NCBI GenBank assembly: GCA_016463765.1
Contig: JAEMQS010000036.1
Location: forward strand, 1 to 33,393
Length of the DNA: 33,393 nt
From: Solirubrobacteraceae bacterium
GTDB taxonomy: Bacteria > Actinomycetota > Thermoleophilia > Solirubrobacterales > Solirubrobacteraceae
Direction of reading: 5' to 3'
A program made the position numbers and the translations under genes. Numbering within the stretch: the stretch's first letter is position 1; every line of letters starts with the position of its first letter. Of the stretch, positions 7,641-15,724 are shown piece after piece. The notes beneath the pieces are model-generated. The model saw only the letters and a list, made by a program, of their open reading frames with translations. It ran no database searches and was not told the DNA's origin.

Positions 7641-7967
7641 ATGCACATCCAGATCGTGGAGTTCGAGCTCCAGGGCGTCGGCCGCGGCGACTACGAGGCA
7701 CAGTGCGCGCAGCTCGCACCGGCCTTCGCCGACCTGCCGGGCCTCGTCAGCAAGCAGTGGATCATCGATCCTGAGTCCAACCGCGCGGGAGGCGTCTACA
7801 TGTGGGCCGACCGCGCGGCGTGCGACCGGTACGTCACCGGCCCGATGTTCGGAGCCGTGCAGGCGAACCCCGCGTTCGCGAACGTGCGAACGCGCCGGTA
7901 TGACCTGCTTGCCGGCCCGAGCGCGGTCACGTGCGGGACGACGCCCGCGGTGCCGGGGTTGCGGTGA
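7641..7967 (+). CDS. YdhR-like small monooxygenase-fold protein
   Basis: A 108-residue protein of the dimeric alpha-beta barrel superfamily, closest in pattern to YdhR-type putative monooxygenases. The first strand is IQIVEFELQGV, then a helix leads to the conserved PGLVSKQWIID segment, a GGVYMW strand, and a final helix in AACDRYVTGPMF. Members are small cofactor-free or heme-linked enzymes acting on aromatic or polyketide-like substrates, but the true substrate is rarely known. The start is supported by GAAAGG at 7626-7631. It lies 27 nt after the RTX gene and 31 nt before the STAND gene, compatible with a three-gene transcript. The last 15 residues (TCGTTPAVPGLR) look disordered. Confidence 0.78.
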   Translation: MHIQIVEFELQGVGRGDYEAQCAQLAPAFADLPGLVSKQWIIDPESNRAGGVYMWADRAACDRYVTGPMFGAVQANPAFANVRTRRYDLLAGPSAVTCGTTPAVPGLR

Positions 7968-7998
7968 GCGGGCACGGCGGCTACAAGCCAAGCAGGCC

Positions 7999-9936
7999 AT
8001 GACCGCCGTGACCCGCACGCTGCAGCAGATCCTCGACGAACAGGCGGGCGCCCTCGTCGGCCGCGACCACGAGCTCGCGCAGCTCATGGCGCTGGTCACC
8101 GGGGAGCGCCCGCTCGTCGCGGCGGTGGACGGCATCGCGGGGGTGGGCAAGTCGACACTCGTGCGCGCCTTCGCCGGGCGCGCGCGGGCCGCGGGTGCCG
8201 CCGTCGTGCAGCTCGACGGGGCGGCGATCGAGCCGACCGAGCGTGGCTGGCTGGCGGCGCTCGGTGACGTGATGGGCGAGCCGCTGGCGTCGCTCGACGC
8301 CGCGACCCACCTGCTCGCGTCGGCCACGCGGACCGTGCTGGTCGTCGACACGTTCGAGCGGCTGCTGCTGATCGACGACTGGCTGCGTCGCGCCTTCATC
8401 CCGGCGCTGCCCGACAACGTGCGGGTCCTGGTGGCCGGGCGCGAACCGCTCTCCAGCCCGTGGGCCGGGTCGTTCGGCGACCTCCTCGTCACGCTCCCGC
8501 TCGTGAACCTCGGCCGGGCCGACGCCGAGGAGCTCCTGCGTCGCGCCGACGTCCCCGAAGCCGACCGGGCGCGCGTGCACCGGCTGGCGCACGGCCACCC
8601 GCTGTCGCTGCGGCTGGCCGCCTCGGCGCTCGCGGCACGCCCCGAGCTGACGCTCGACCAGGCGGCGGTTCCGGCGGTCGTCGACGAACTCGCCGCGCTC
8701 TACCTCGACGGGCTCGACCCGCCCACGCGCCGGGCACTCGACGCGGCGGCGGTGGTGCGCCGGCCCACGCGGTCGGTGCTGGCAGCGATGCTCGGCGACG
8801 GAGACGACGCCTGGCGGCGTATCGACGCGCTCCCGTTCGCGTCGACCGGGCCGGACGGGCTCGTCCTGCACGACACGGTCCGTGAGGCGCTCGACGCGAT
8901 GCTGCGCGCGGCCGACCCCGAGCGCCGGCGCCGGCTGCGCGCCGCCGCCTTCGGGCAGCTGCGTGATGAGGCCGTCGACGCGACACCGCGTGAGCTCTGG
9001 CGCTACACGGCGGACCTCTTGTTCCTCGTCGAGCAGCCCGCGGTGCGGGAGGGGTTCTTTCCCAGCGGCGCCGCGCAGTTCGCTGTCGAGCAGGCGAGCG
9101 CGGCGGACATCCCGGCCGTGCTGGAGATCACCGAGCATCACGACGGGCCGGAGACCGCTGCCCTGATCGCCCGGTGGTGGGATGCGGTGCCGCAGGGCTT
9201 CCGGGTCGCGCGCGACCGCAGCGGCGACGTGGCGGCGTACTCGCTCATCGCCGAGCCGGCCGCCGTCGGCGCGCGGCTGCTCGACGCCGACCCGGTGGCG
9301 GCGCCGTGGCGTGAGCACCTGCGCCGCAGCGGCCTCGGCCGCGAGCACCGCGTGCTGTTCAACCGGCGGATGCTCCTGCGCGACTCGGGCGAGGACCCCG
9401 GGCCCGCGACCGCCGCGCTGTGGATCGACGCCAAACGCCAGTACATGGAGCTGCGCCCGCACCTCCGGCACGTCTATCTCACGCTGCGCGACACGTCGAT
9501 CTACACCGAGCAGCTGATCCCGCTGGGCTTTCGCCAGCTGACGTCATCTCCGGCGCTGCTGGACGGGCACCCGTTCCATGCGTGTGTCCTGGACTTCGGG
9601 CCGCGTTCGGTCGACGGGTGGCTCGCGTGGCTGGTGGCCGTCGAGCTGGAGCTGGATGCCGGGCCGCAGCTGGACCTCGCCGCGCGAGAGCTGCGGGCGG
9701 GTGAGGACCGCGTGGCCCTCACCCAGCTGGAGTGCGACCTGCTCGCCTACCTGCACGATCGCGCGGGCCACGCCGTGCCGCGGGCCGAGCTCCTGCGTGA
9801 GGTCTGGGGCCACCAGGTCTCCGGTGACGGGAACGTCATCGAAGCGGCCGTCAGCGCGCTGCGCCGCAAACTCGGCGAGCACGCCGACGTCGTCGAGACC
9901 GTGCGCGGCGTCGGCTACCGCTGGCCCGGCGGCTGA
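7999..9936 (+). CDS. STAND-like ATPase with GNAT-like middle and OmpR-type winged helix
   Basis: A 645-residue regulator with three parts. The N-terminal P-loop ATPase has Walker A GIAGVGKST at 45-53, Walker B VLVVD at 113-117, and an AfsR/MalT-like arrangement including AGREP and LAHGHPLSLRLA. The middle (about 360-555) resembles a GNAT acetyltransferase, ending with HVYLTLRDTSIYTEQLIP then LGFRQL, typical of the last GNAT strands. The C-terminus (about 560-645) is a winged helix of OmpR/Trans_reg_C type (LTQLECDLLAYLHDRAGHAV, then VWGHQV, ending VETVRGVGYRWPGG). No phosphoacceptor receiver is present, so the signal probably enters through the ATPase or the GNAT pocket. I chose ATG 7999 because the ATPase similarity begins shortly after; the ribosome site is weak. 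It is the only DNA-binding protein in this gene string and may act on the repeats at 6102-6127. Target and ligand are unknown. Confidence 0.83.
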   Translation: MTAVTRTLQQILDEQAGALVGRDHELAQLMALVTGERPLVAAVDGIAGVGKSTLVRAFAGRARAAGAAVVQLDGAAIEPTERGWLAALGDVMGEPLASLDAATHLLASATRTVLVVDTFERLLLIDDWLRRAFIPALPDNVRVLVAGREPLSSPWAGSFGDLLVTLPLVNLGRADAEELLRRADVPEADRARVHRLAHGHPLSLRLAASALAARPELTLDQAAVPAVVDELAALYLDGLDPPTRRALDAAAVVRRPTRSVLAAMLGDGDDAWRRIDALPFASTGPDGLVLHDTVREALDAMLRAADPERRRRLRAAAFGQLRDEAVDATPRELWRYTADLLFLVEQPAVREGFFPSGAAQFAVEQASAADIPAVLEITEHHDGPETAALIARWWDAVPQGFRVARDRSGDVAAYSLIAEPAAVGARLLDADPVAAPWREHLRRSGLGREHRVLFNRRMLLRDSGEDPGPATAALWIDAKRQYMELRPHLRHVYLTLRDTSIYTEQLIPLGFRQLTSSPALLDGHPFHACVLDFGPRSVDGWLAWLVAVELELDAGPQLDLAARELRAGEDRVALTQLECDLLAYLHDRAGHAVPRAELLREVWGHQVSGDGNVIEAAVSALRRKLGEHADVVETVRGVGYRWPGG

Positions 9937-9943
9937 CCATCCC

Positions 9944-10798
9944 TCACGCGGGCGTGGCGGAGGGACCCCAGGCGGCGGACGCCGCGGCGGCGGTGACGAA
10001 CGCCTCGACGCCGCGCGCGCGCCGCCCGAGGACCGCCTCGACGTCACCGGTCGGCCGCGAGCCGTGCCCGTCGCGGATGACGTCGAACAGGCCGGCCAGG
10101 AGCTCCGCGTAGTCCGCGGGCACACCGGCGCCCTGCACGCCCTCGATCCAGGCGGCCCGGTCGGCATCGACGTAGCGCACCTCGCGCCCGGTGGCGGCCG
10201 AGATGCGCGCCGCCAGTTCCGCGTGGGTGATCGCCTCGGGCCCGGTGAGGTTGTACTCGCGCCCGGCATGCGCGGCCGGGTCGACGAGCGTCGCGGCGGC
10301 GACCGCGGCGATGTCCTCGGCGTCGATGAAGGCCTCGGCGCCGTCGCCCGCGGGCAGCGCGAGCGTGCCCTCCGCGATCATCGGCGCCATGAAGCCCTCG
10401 GTCAGGTTCTGCAGGAACCAGGACGGGCGCAGGATGGTGTGGGTGATGTCGTCGCGCCCGACGAGCATCAGCTCGATCGCGCGCAGCGCCGCCTCGGGCG
10501 GCGCGAACTGCACGCCGCCCGCGCTGAGGAACGTCACGTGGCGCACGCCGGCCGCGACGGCCTCGTCGAGGAACGCGCCGACGAGCGGCGCGTGGTCGAG
10601 GCGCAGTGCCGGCGGGACGAGGTAGACGCGGTCGGCGCCCTGGAGCGCCGCGGTGCGGCTCGCCGGGTCGTCCCAGTCGAACGAGACGTCCGCGCCGGAG
10701 CGTGCTGCGGTGCGGACGCTGTGACCCTGGTCGCGGAGGATGGTGGCGAGGCGGCGGCCGGTCTTGCCGGTGCCGCCGAGGATGAGGATGTCGGTCAT
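9944..10798 (-). CDS. NmrA-like NAD(P)-binding protein (atypical SDR)
   Basis: A 284-residue Rossmann-fold protein. The nucleotide-binding loop LILGGTGKTGRRLA is at about 5-18. Family landmarks follow: the hydrophobic strand VYLVPPAL, the VRHVTFLSAGGVQF segment in place of a classical catalytic Tyr/Lys pair, HTILRPSWFLQN, and the C-terminal NLTGPEAITHAELA motif. NmrA-type members act as NAD(P)H-dependent quinone or enone reductases or as redox sensors. Start ATG 10798 is preferred over upstream in-frame starts because the Rossmann strand begins four residues later. It is transcribed divergently from an AraC-type regulator with a 76-bp gap, a common pairing in which the regulator responds to a substrate of the reductase. 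It converges with the STAND gene with only 7 nt between. Confidence 0.85.
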   Translation of the reverse strand: MTDILILGGTGKTGRRLATILRDQGHSVRTAARSGADVSFDWDDPASRTAALQGADRVYLVPPALRLDHAPLVGAFLDEAVAAGVRHVTFLSAGGVQFAPPEAALRAIELMLVGRDDITHTILRPSWFLQNLTEGFMAPMIAEGTLALPAGDGAEAFIDAEDIAAVAAATLVDPAAHAGREYNLTGPEAITHAELAARISAATGREVRYVDADRAAWIEGVQGAGVPADYAELLAGLFDVIRDGHGSRPTGDVEAVLGRRARGVEAFVTAAAASAAWGPSATPA

Positions 10799-10837
10799 GA
10801 CGCGCACTTCATCGCACGGTGAGTGGACGTTCCATGT

Positions 10838-10866
10838 TTGAAACGCGCAAAGGCATATGCGATCGT
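10838..10866 (+). promoter_or_regulatory. Promoter of the araC-type gene, near-leaderless
   Basis: TTGAAA (10838-10843) is separated by 17 nt from GATCGT (10861-10866), putting transcription start near 10873, two bases before the ATG. An imperfect palindrome CGTTCCATGTTTGAAACG (10828-10845; six of nine pairs) overlaps the -35 box and could serve as operator for the divergent NmrA/AraC pair. Confidence 0.4.
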
Positions 10867-10874
10867 CTTGGCCC

Positions 10875-11810
10875 ATGGATGTTCTCGCTGACCTCCTCGA
10901 ACGCTCACGTGCGCGGGGTGCCGCCTTCGCGCACTCCGCGATGCAGGCACCCTGGGGGCTGGCGTTCGACGACGACCAGGAGCTGGGGATCCACGCGGTC
11001 GTCGCCGGCGACGTGACACTGGAGTACGGCGACGGCGAGTCGCTGCACCTGCTGGCAGGCGACATCGCGCTCGTGCGCGGGGTGGCCCACCGCCTCGTCG
11101 ACGCGCCGGGCGCGCAGTGCCTGACGCTGCCGGAGTTCCTCGCGACCGGTGCGGTCGCCGGCTCGCCGCGGCGCTACGCCAACGGGCCGGGCCCCCCGAC
11201 GTCCGAGTTCTTCTGCGGCGCGTATCTCTTCTCCGGCGACCTCTGCCGCGAGCTGCTCGCCGAGTTGCCGCCCGTCGCGCACGTCCGTCCACAGGCGGGA
11301 GGTTCGCTGCGGCTGGCGCTCGATCTCCTCGCCCGCGAGATGGGGCGCGACGCGCCGGGGCAGCAGACCATCCTCGACCGCCTGCTCGACGTCGTGCTCG
11401 TCCACGCGCTGCGCGAGCTCTTCTCCCGTGAGGGCGCCGGCGCCCCGCACTGGTACCGCGCGCTGGACGATCCCGAGGTCGGGGCGGCACTGCGCGCGAT
11501 CCACGGGGACCCGGCGCGAGGGTGGAGCGTCGGCGACCTGGCCGGGGAGGTCGGGCTCAGCCGGGCGGCGTTCGCAAGGCGCTTCTCGCTGCTCGTGGGC
11601 GAGCCGCCGCTGGAGTACGTCACGAGCTGGCGGATGGCGCTGGCGCGCGAGCGACTGCGCCATGGCGACGCGGGCCTGGCCGCCATCGCGCACGAGATCG
11701 GCTACGCGTCGGAGTTCGGCTTCGCCGCCGCGTTCAAGCGCCGCCACGGCATCGCGCCCGGGCGGTGGCGCGCGCAGGTCCGCGACGAGGATCGCGCCGT
11801 CGCGTCCTAA
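10875..11810 (+). CDS. AraC-family transcriptional regulator with cupin sensor
   Basis: A 311-residue regulator. The N-terminal half (about 1-130) is a cupin of the AraC-binding type, with the opening FAHSAMQAPWGLAF, the strand VVAGDVTLEY and LAGDIALVRGVAHRL. The C-terminal 85 residues (about 216-300) carry the two helix-turn-helix units: LAGEVGLSRAAFARRFSLL and IAHEIGYASEFGFAAAFKRR. I start at ATG 10875 rather than the upstream in-frame start, because MDVLADLLERSRARG is the usual family opening and a promoter places transcription start next to it. The divergent NmrA-like reductase is its likely target. The ligand is unknown, probably an aldehyde, quinone or similar small molecule if it matches the reductase. 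Confidence 0.88.
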   Translation: MDVLADLLERSRARGAAFAHSAMQAPWGLAFDDDQELGIHAVVAGDVTLEYGDGESLHLLAGDIALVRGVAHRLVDAPGAQCLTLPEFLATGAVAGSPRRYANGPGPPTSEFFCGAYLFSGDLCRELLAELPPVAHVRPQAGGSLRLALDLLAREMGRDAPGQQTILDRLLDVVLVHALRELFSREGAGAPHWYRALDDPEVGAALRAIHGDPARGWSVGDLAGEVGLSRAAFARRFSLLVGEPPLEYVTSWRMALARERLRHGDAGLAAIAHEIGYASEFGFAAAFKRRHGIAPGRWRAQVRDEDRAVAS

Positions 11811-11811
11811 T

Positions 11812-11838
11812 CGGACTGCGGTCCGCTTCTGCTAGTCT
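11812..11838 (+). promoter_or_regulatory. Small palindrome and -10 box before the luciferase-like gene
   Basis: CGGAC-TGCG-GTCCG (11812-11825) begins right after the araC stop codon. Downstream, TAGTCT (11833-11838) fits a -10 hexamer that would start transcription at about 11845, at the ATG itself (11846). A weak AGGA (11840-11843) is the only ribosome-site candidate. No convincing -35 is visible, and the palindrome occupies that region. Confidence 0.35.
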
Positions 11839-11845
11839 CAGGACC

Positions 11846-12868
11846 ATGCAGATCGGGATCGACAGCTTCGTCTCCACCGTCACCGACCCGGACACCGGCG
11901 TCACGCTCCGTCCGGACGAGCGGATGGCGAACCTGCTCGAAGAGGTCGAACAGGCCGACCGATCCGGGCTCGACACCTTCGGTGTCGGCGAGCACCACCG
12001 GGAGGACTTCCTCGACTCGGCCCCGTCGCTGATCCTGGCCGCGGCGGCCGCGCGGACCGAGCAGATCCGCCTCAACAGCGCGGTCACGGTGCTCAGCGCC
12101 GCCGATCCGGTCCGCGTCTTCCAGCAGTTCGCCACGCTCGACCTGCTCAGCGGCGGCCGGGCCGAACTGGTCGTCGGTCGCGGGTCGTTCACCGAGGCGT
12201 TCCCGCTGTTCGGCCTCGCGCTCGAGGACTACGACACGCTGTTCGCCGAGAAGCTCGACCTGCTGCTGCGCATCCGCGAGAACCCGACGGTCCACTGGTC
12301 TGGCCAGCACCGCGCGCCGCTCACCGGCCAGGGTGTCTTCCCGCGCCCGGTGCAGGACGAGCTGCCGGTCTGGGTCGGCGTGGGCGGCAGCCCGGAGTCG
12401 TTCGTGCGGGCGGGCGCGCTCGGTCTTCCCCTGATGGTCGCGATCATCGGCGGGGAACCGCGCCGCTTCCGGCCGCTGGTGGACCTCTACCGCGAAGCCG
12501 CGCGCCGGGCGGGCCACGCGCCCGAGGACCTCAAGGTGTCGATCCACGTCCCGGGCCTGATCGCGGACACGACCGACGAGGCGGCGGACCTGTTCTACCC
12601 CGGCTACGCGCAGATGTTCGGCCGGATCGGCCGCGAGCGCGGGTTCCCGCCGGTCACGCGCGCGGGCTACGACGCGACGCGTGGACCGACCGGCGCGCTG
12701 TTCATCGGCGACCCCGAGACGGTCGCGACGAAGATCGTCGCGGTGTCCGAGGCGCTTGGCGGGATCGACCGGGTCACGCTGCAGATGACCAACGAACGGC
12801 TGGCGCACCGGGCGATGCTCCGCAGCATCGAGCTGCTCGGTGCCGAGGTCAAGCCGCTCGTGCGCTGA
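11846..12868 (+). CDS. Luciferase-like (LLM) flavin-dependent monooxygenase
   Basis: A 340-residue TIM-barrel enzyme of the bacterial luciferase superfamily, using reduced flavin (FMN or F420) supplied by a partner reductase. Typical landmarks are present: opening strand MQIGIDSFVS, GLDTFGVGEHH at 41-51, the RIRLNSAVTVLS-type barrel strand (IRLNSAVTVLSAADPVRV), FATLDLLSGGRAELVVGRGS, the PVWVGVGGSPES phosphate-binding region, and FIGDPETVATKI near the end. The length is normal for the LLM class found beside small reductases. It follows the AraC gene by 35 bp and may belong to the same stress or xenobiotic response, but a separate promoter is possible. Its 3' end overlaps the convergent HD-GYP gene by 20 bp. 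The substrate cannot be read from sequence. Confidence 0.88.
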   Translation: MQIGIDSFVSTVTDPDTGVTLRPDERMANLLEEVEQADRSGLDTFGVGEHHREDFLDSAPSLILAAAAARTEQIRLNSAVTVLSAADPVRVFQQFATLDLLSGGRAELVVGRGSFTEAFPLFGLALEDYDTLFAEKLDLLLRIRENPTVHWSGQHRAPLTGQGVFPRPVQDELPVWVGVGGSPESFVRAGALGLPLMVAIIGGEPRRFRPLVDLYREAARRAGHAPEDLKVSIHVPGLIADTTDEAADLFYPGYAQMFGRIGRERGFPPVTRAGYDATRGPTGALFIGDPETVATKIVAVSEALGGIDRVTLQMTNERLAHRAMLRSIELLGAEVKPLVR

Positions 12869-13976
12869 CGTCAGCCTCCGGGGAGCCGACGAGCCGCTCG
12901 TGGTCGAGTCGCTCGAAGGCGGACATCAGCCACGGGTCGAAGAACGTGCCGGTCTGGCTGCGCATCTGCGCAAGTGCGTCCTCGACGGTCATCGCGGCCT
13001 TGTACGGCCGCTCGTGCGTCAGCGCGTCGAAGATGTCGGCGACCATCACGATGCGGCTCTCGATGGGGATGTCCTGCCCGGCGATGCCGACCGGGTAGCC
13101 GCTGCCGTCCCACCGCTCATGGTGTGAGAGCGCGATGCTCGCGGCCATCTCCAGGTACGCGGAGCTGGAGCCGGCGAGGATGTCGGCACCTGCGGTGGTG
13201 TGGGTCTTGACCACCTCGAACTCCTCGGGCGTGAGCTTGCCGGGCTTGAGCAGGATCCGGTCGGGGATCGCGACCTTGCCGATGTCGTGCAGCTCGGCCG
13301 CGCGGCGCAGGATCGCGACGTGGTCGCGCTCGAGCCCGACGGCCTCCCCGAGCAGTGCGGCGATGTGTCCCACGCGCTCGGTGTGGTGGTGGGTGTCGTC
13401 GTCGCGGTACTCGGCCACGCGGGCGAGGTGGCCGAGCATGTCGAGGTGCGCGCGCTCGAGCGCCTCGGTCCTGCGCGCGACGAACGCCTCGAGCTCGGAG
13501 TTCTGCTCGGCCAGCCGCCGCTCGAGGCGCCGGGTGCGCAGGAGGTTGCTCGCGCGCAGGCAGACCTCCTCGTGGTCGAACGGCTTGGTCAGGAAGTCCG
13601 TCGCGCCGAGGGCGAGGGCACGCCGCCGCGTCTCGATGGTGGTGTCCGCGGTGAGCATGAGGATCGGCATGGGGACCGTCGTGGCGCTGCGGGCAGCCTT
13701 CAGCCGGCGCATGACCTCGAACCCGTCCGGGGCGGGCATCTGCAGGTCGAGCATCAGGATGTCCGGCTCCCACGACGCGACGAGGTCCTCGACGGTCGAG
13801 GAGTCGGTCGTCGTGCGGATCTCCTGAAAGCCCCAGTCGCGCAGCAGGCGCAGGAGCAGGGCGATGTTGAACGCGGAGTCGTCGGCGATGAGCACGCGCA
13901 TCGTGCGGACGTCGTCCGACGCCGCCGTGGCTCCGGCGGGATGGGGGGCGGCCGCGTGGGCAGGGTCGGCGCTCAT
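12849..13976 (-). CDS. Response regulator with HD-GYP cyclic-di-GMP phosphodiesterase domain
   Basis: A 375-residue RpfG-like protein. A 25-residue Ala/Pro-rich lead precedes a receiver domain (26-145) with the acidic pair D32-D33, phosphoacceptor D77 in LMLDLQMP and invariant K131 (FLTKPF). A short coiled coil (about 148-178) connects to an HD-GYP domain with the metal and catalytic signatures intact: H230-D231 in ELHDIGKVAIPD, the HH pair 285-286 in SHHERWDGSGYP, and the GYP triad at 293-295. It should hydrolyse c-di-GMP when phosphorylated. No histidine kinase is adjacent, so the partner is elsewhere. The start could instead be ATG 13901 at the receiver itself; I keep 13976 as the longer open start. 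It is divergent from the sigma/ZAS fusion gene across a 250-bp gap containing a long dyad. Confidence 0.88.
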   Translation of the reverse strand: MSADPAHAAAPHPAGATAASDDVRTMRVLIADDSAFNIALLLRLLRDWGFQEIRTTTDSSTVEDLVASWEPDILMLDLQMPAPDGFEVMRRLKAARSATTVPMPILMLTADTTIETRRRALALGATDFLTKPFDHEEVCLRASNLLRTRRLERRLAEQNSELEAFVARRTEALERAHLDMLGHLARVAEYRDDDTHHHTERVGHIAALLGEAVGLERDHVAILRRAAELHDIGKVAIPDRILLKPGKLTPEEFEVVKTHTTAGADILAGSSSAYLEMAASIALSHHERWDGSGYPVGIAGQDIPIESRIVMVADIFDALTHERPYKAAMTVEDALAQMRSQTGTFFDPWLMSAFERLDHERLVGSPEADVSARAA

Positions 13977-14036
13977 GTCTGAATCTGTCGCCAGCGCCGT
14001 GCGGACAGCCGACTGCGCGGCGCAGAAACGGACGAC

Positions 14037-14071
14037 CGCGTGACCGGCGTATCCCCATAACCGGTCAGGCG
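14037..14071. promoter_or_regulatory. Long dyad in the divergent gap before the sigma-factor gene
   Basis: Arms CGCgTGACCGG (14037-14047) and CCGGTCAgGCG (14061-14071) pair at 10 of 11 positions. Inside, TAT/ATA pairs around CCCC. It lies 60 nt from the HD-GYP start and 155 nt from the sigma-factor start. The other bases of this 250-bp gap (13977-14226) hold an AT-richer patch near 14128-14157 (GAATTCTTCG, GGGTTTTTGC) but no promoter I can call with confidence. The dyad may be an operator for either gene or a leader stem-loop. Confidence 0.45.
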
Positions 14072-14226
14072 CTGTTGCGGTTCCGCACCCCTCCGCCGGC
14101 CCGCGCGCGTTGGCGCAGTCGGGCACGAATTCTTCGCTCTTTGCGGGTTTTTGCTCGGCAAGGGGGGCGAGTTGTGCGGTTGGCTGACCTCTGAAGTTCG
14201 ACCGAGCAAGCGGCGGGGGCGTCAGC

Positions 14227-15642
14227 GTGGCCACAGTGCAGGAGCGACCGGGGGATGAGGCGGCTGAGCCGTCGCCCGTCGCGCTGCTCGAGGACGGGCC
14301 GGCGCGGACGCTGATGTCGGAGGCCGATGCCGAGCAGCTGGTCCTGACCGTGCTGGGGCGGCACGCCGATTCGCTGCTGCGGACCGCGCGCACGCATTCG
14401 CTGAACGCCGACGATGCGCAGGACGCCTATCAGCGCGGGTTGGAGATCTTCCTTCGCCACGTGCGCCGTCTGGATCCGGCGCGGGCGCATTCGTGGCTGC
14501 ATCAGGTGATCAAGCATGAGGCGATGGCGGTGCGCAAGGGGCGTCAGCGCGAATTGCCGCCCGACGAGATTGATCTCGACGCGCGTGAGTCCGAGCATGT
14601 CTCTGACCCGGCTGATGCGCTGCTGCGGATCGATCGCGTCCAACGGTCGGCGGCGGCCTTGCAGCAGCTCAAGCCGCAGGAGGTCCAGGCGTTGTGGCTG
14701 AAGGCCAGCGGTCACAGCTACGAGGAGATCGCTGAGCGGCAGCAATGGTCGAGAACGAAAGTGAACCGGTGCCTGACGGAGGGCCGCAAGGCGTTCCTCG
14801 GGCGCTACGCCGAGCTGGAGTCCGGTGAGCAGTGCGAGCGGTGGGCACCGGCTCTGAGCGCGCTGCTCGACGGTGAGGCGAAGGCGAAGGACGCCCAGGC
14901 GCTGCGCGGGCACCTGCGGTCGTGTCCGGGCTGCCGGGCCACGCTGCGGGCGCTGCACGAGGGCGGCGGCGACCTGCGGGTCCTGTTCCCGGTGCCGCTG
15001 GTCATCGGCCAACAGGCGGCCGAGCATCACGACGCGACGGCGAACCTCGCGCTGCGGGTGTACGAGGCGATCGTCGGCGGCGTGCACGAGCGGGCGTCGG
15101 CGTCGGTGATGCGGATGCACGCGTTCGTGGAGGCGGCCTCGGCGACGAAGGTCGCGGCGGTGGCGGCGTCCGCAGCGGTGGTGGCGGGCGGCGGGACGGT
15201 GGCTGTCGACCAGGTGCGCGAGCGCGACGGCGAACCGCCGGTCGAGCGGGCCGCACCAGCGCCGGTCGTCGCGGCGGCAGCCGCGGCGCCGCCGGCGTCG
15301 GCGCCCGTGCGCGCGACGGCGGCGACGTCGGTCACGCGCGTGGCGGCCGCGTCGAAGCGCGCGGCCGAGCGTGACGTCGCGCGCGAGCGGGCGGCTGCGC
15401 GGGCACGGGCCCGCGCGCGAGCGGCGGCGCGCGAGCGGGCTGCCGAGCGGCGTGCGGCGCAGCGGCGCTCGCAGGCGCGGGCGGCGGCCGCAGCGGCTCC
15501 GGCGCCGGCGTCAGCTCCGTCCGGTGCGGAGTTCTCCCTAGGAGCGCCCGCTCCGGCACCCACGTCCGGGACGACGGGTGGCGGTGGGACGTCCGGCGGC
15601 TCGAGCTCCTCCGCCTCGGCGGGTGCGGAGTTCGGTCCGTGA
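14227..15642 (+). CDS. ECF-like sigma factor fused to zinc-finger anti-sigma module and membrane-tethered tail
   Basis: A 471-residue fusion protein. Residues about 35-105 match sigma region 2 (DAQDAYQRGLEIFLRHV, SWLHQVIKHEAMAVRK). Residues about 135-192 match sigma region 4, with the helix-turn-helix HSYEEIAERQQWSRTKVNRC. A ZAS-type anti-sigma motif follows: H229-x3-C233-x2-C236 (GHLRSCPGC). Then comes one moderately hydrophobic segment (about 307-324, VAAVAASAAVVAGGG) that could cross the membrane. The last 140 residues are low complexity: Ala/Pro, then an Ala/Arg/Glu-rich stretch (375-420), then Gly/Ser, with GAEF written twice (433-436 and at the extreme end, 466-469). A sigma factor carrying its own inhibitor and membrane anchor suggests release by proteolysis or redox/zinc switching; that mechanism is inferred. 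The GTG start has only a G-rich upstream stretch; ATG at residue 30 is an alternative. Confidence 0.82.
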   Translation: MATVQERPGDEAAEPSPVALLEDGPARTLMSEADAEQLVLTVLGRHADSLLRTARTHSLNADDAQDAYQRGLEIFLRHVRRLDPARAHSWLHQVIKHEAMAVRKGRQRELPPDEIDLDARESEHVSDPADALLRIDRVQRSAAALQQLKPQEVQALWLKASGHSYEEIAERQQWSRTKVNRCLTEGRKAFLGRYAELESGEQCERWAPALSALLDGEAKAKDAQALRGHLRSCPGCRATLRALHEGGGDLRVLFPVPLVIGQQAAEHHDATANLALRVYEAIVGGVHERASASVMRMHAFVEAASATKVAAVAASAAVVAGGGTVAVDQVRERDGEPPVERAAPAPVVAAAAAAPPASAPVRATAATSVTRVAAASKRAAERDVARERAAARARARARAAARERAAERRAAQRRSQARAAAAAAPAPASAPSGAEFSLGAPAPAPTSGTTGGGGTSGGSSSSASAGAEFGP

Positions 15643-15724
15643 CATCGACCCGTCGCGTGGTCTTGCGGGCCGCGATCGTCGTACGTTTGACGTCCCTGCG
15701 ACCGCGGCAACCCCGTATCCGACC

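Noticed and set aside
7981..9471. Leftward 496-codon frame opposite the STAND regulator
   Set aside because: Arg/Glu/Val-rich composition without motifs, while the forward frame shows Walker and winged-helix motifs throughout.
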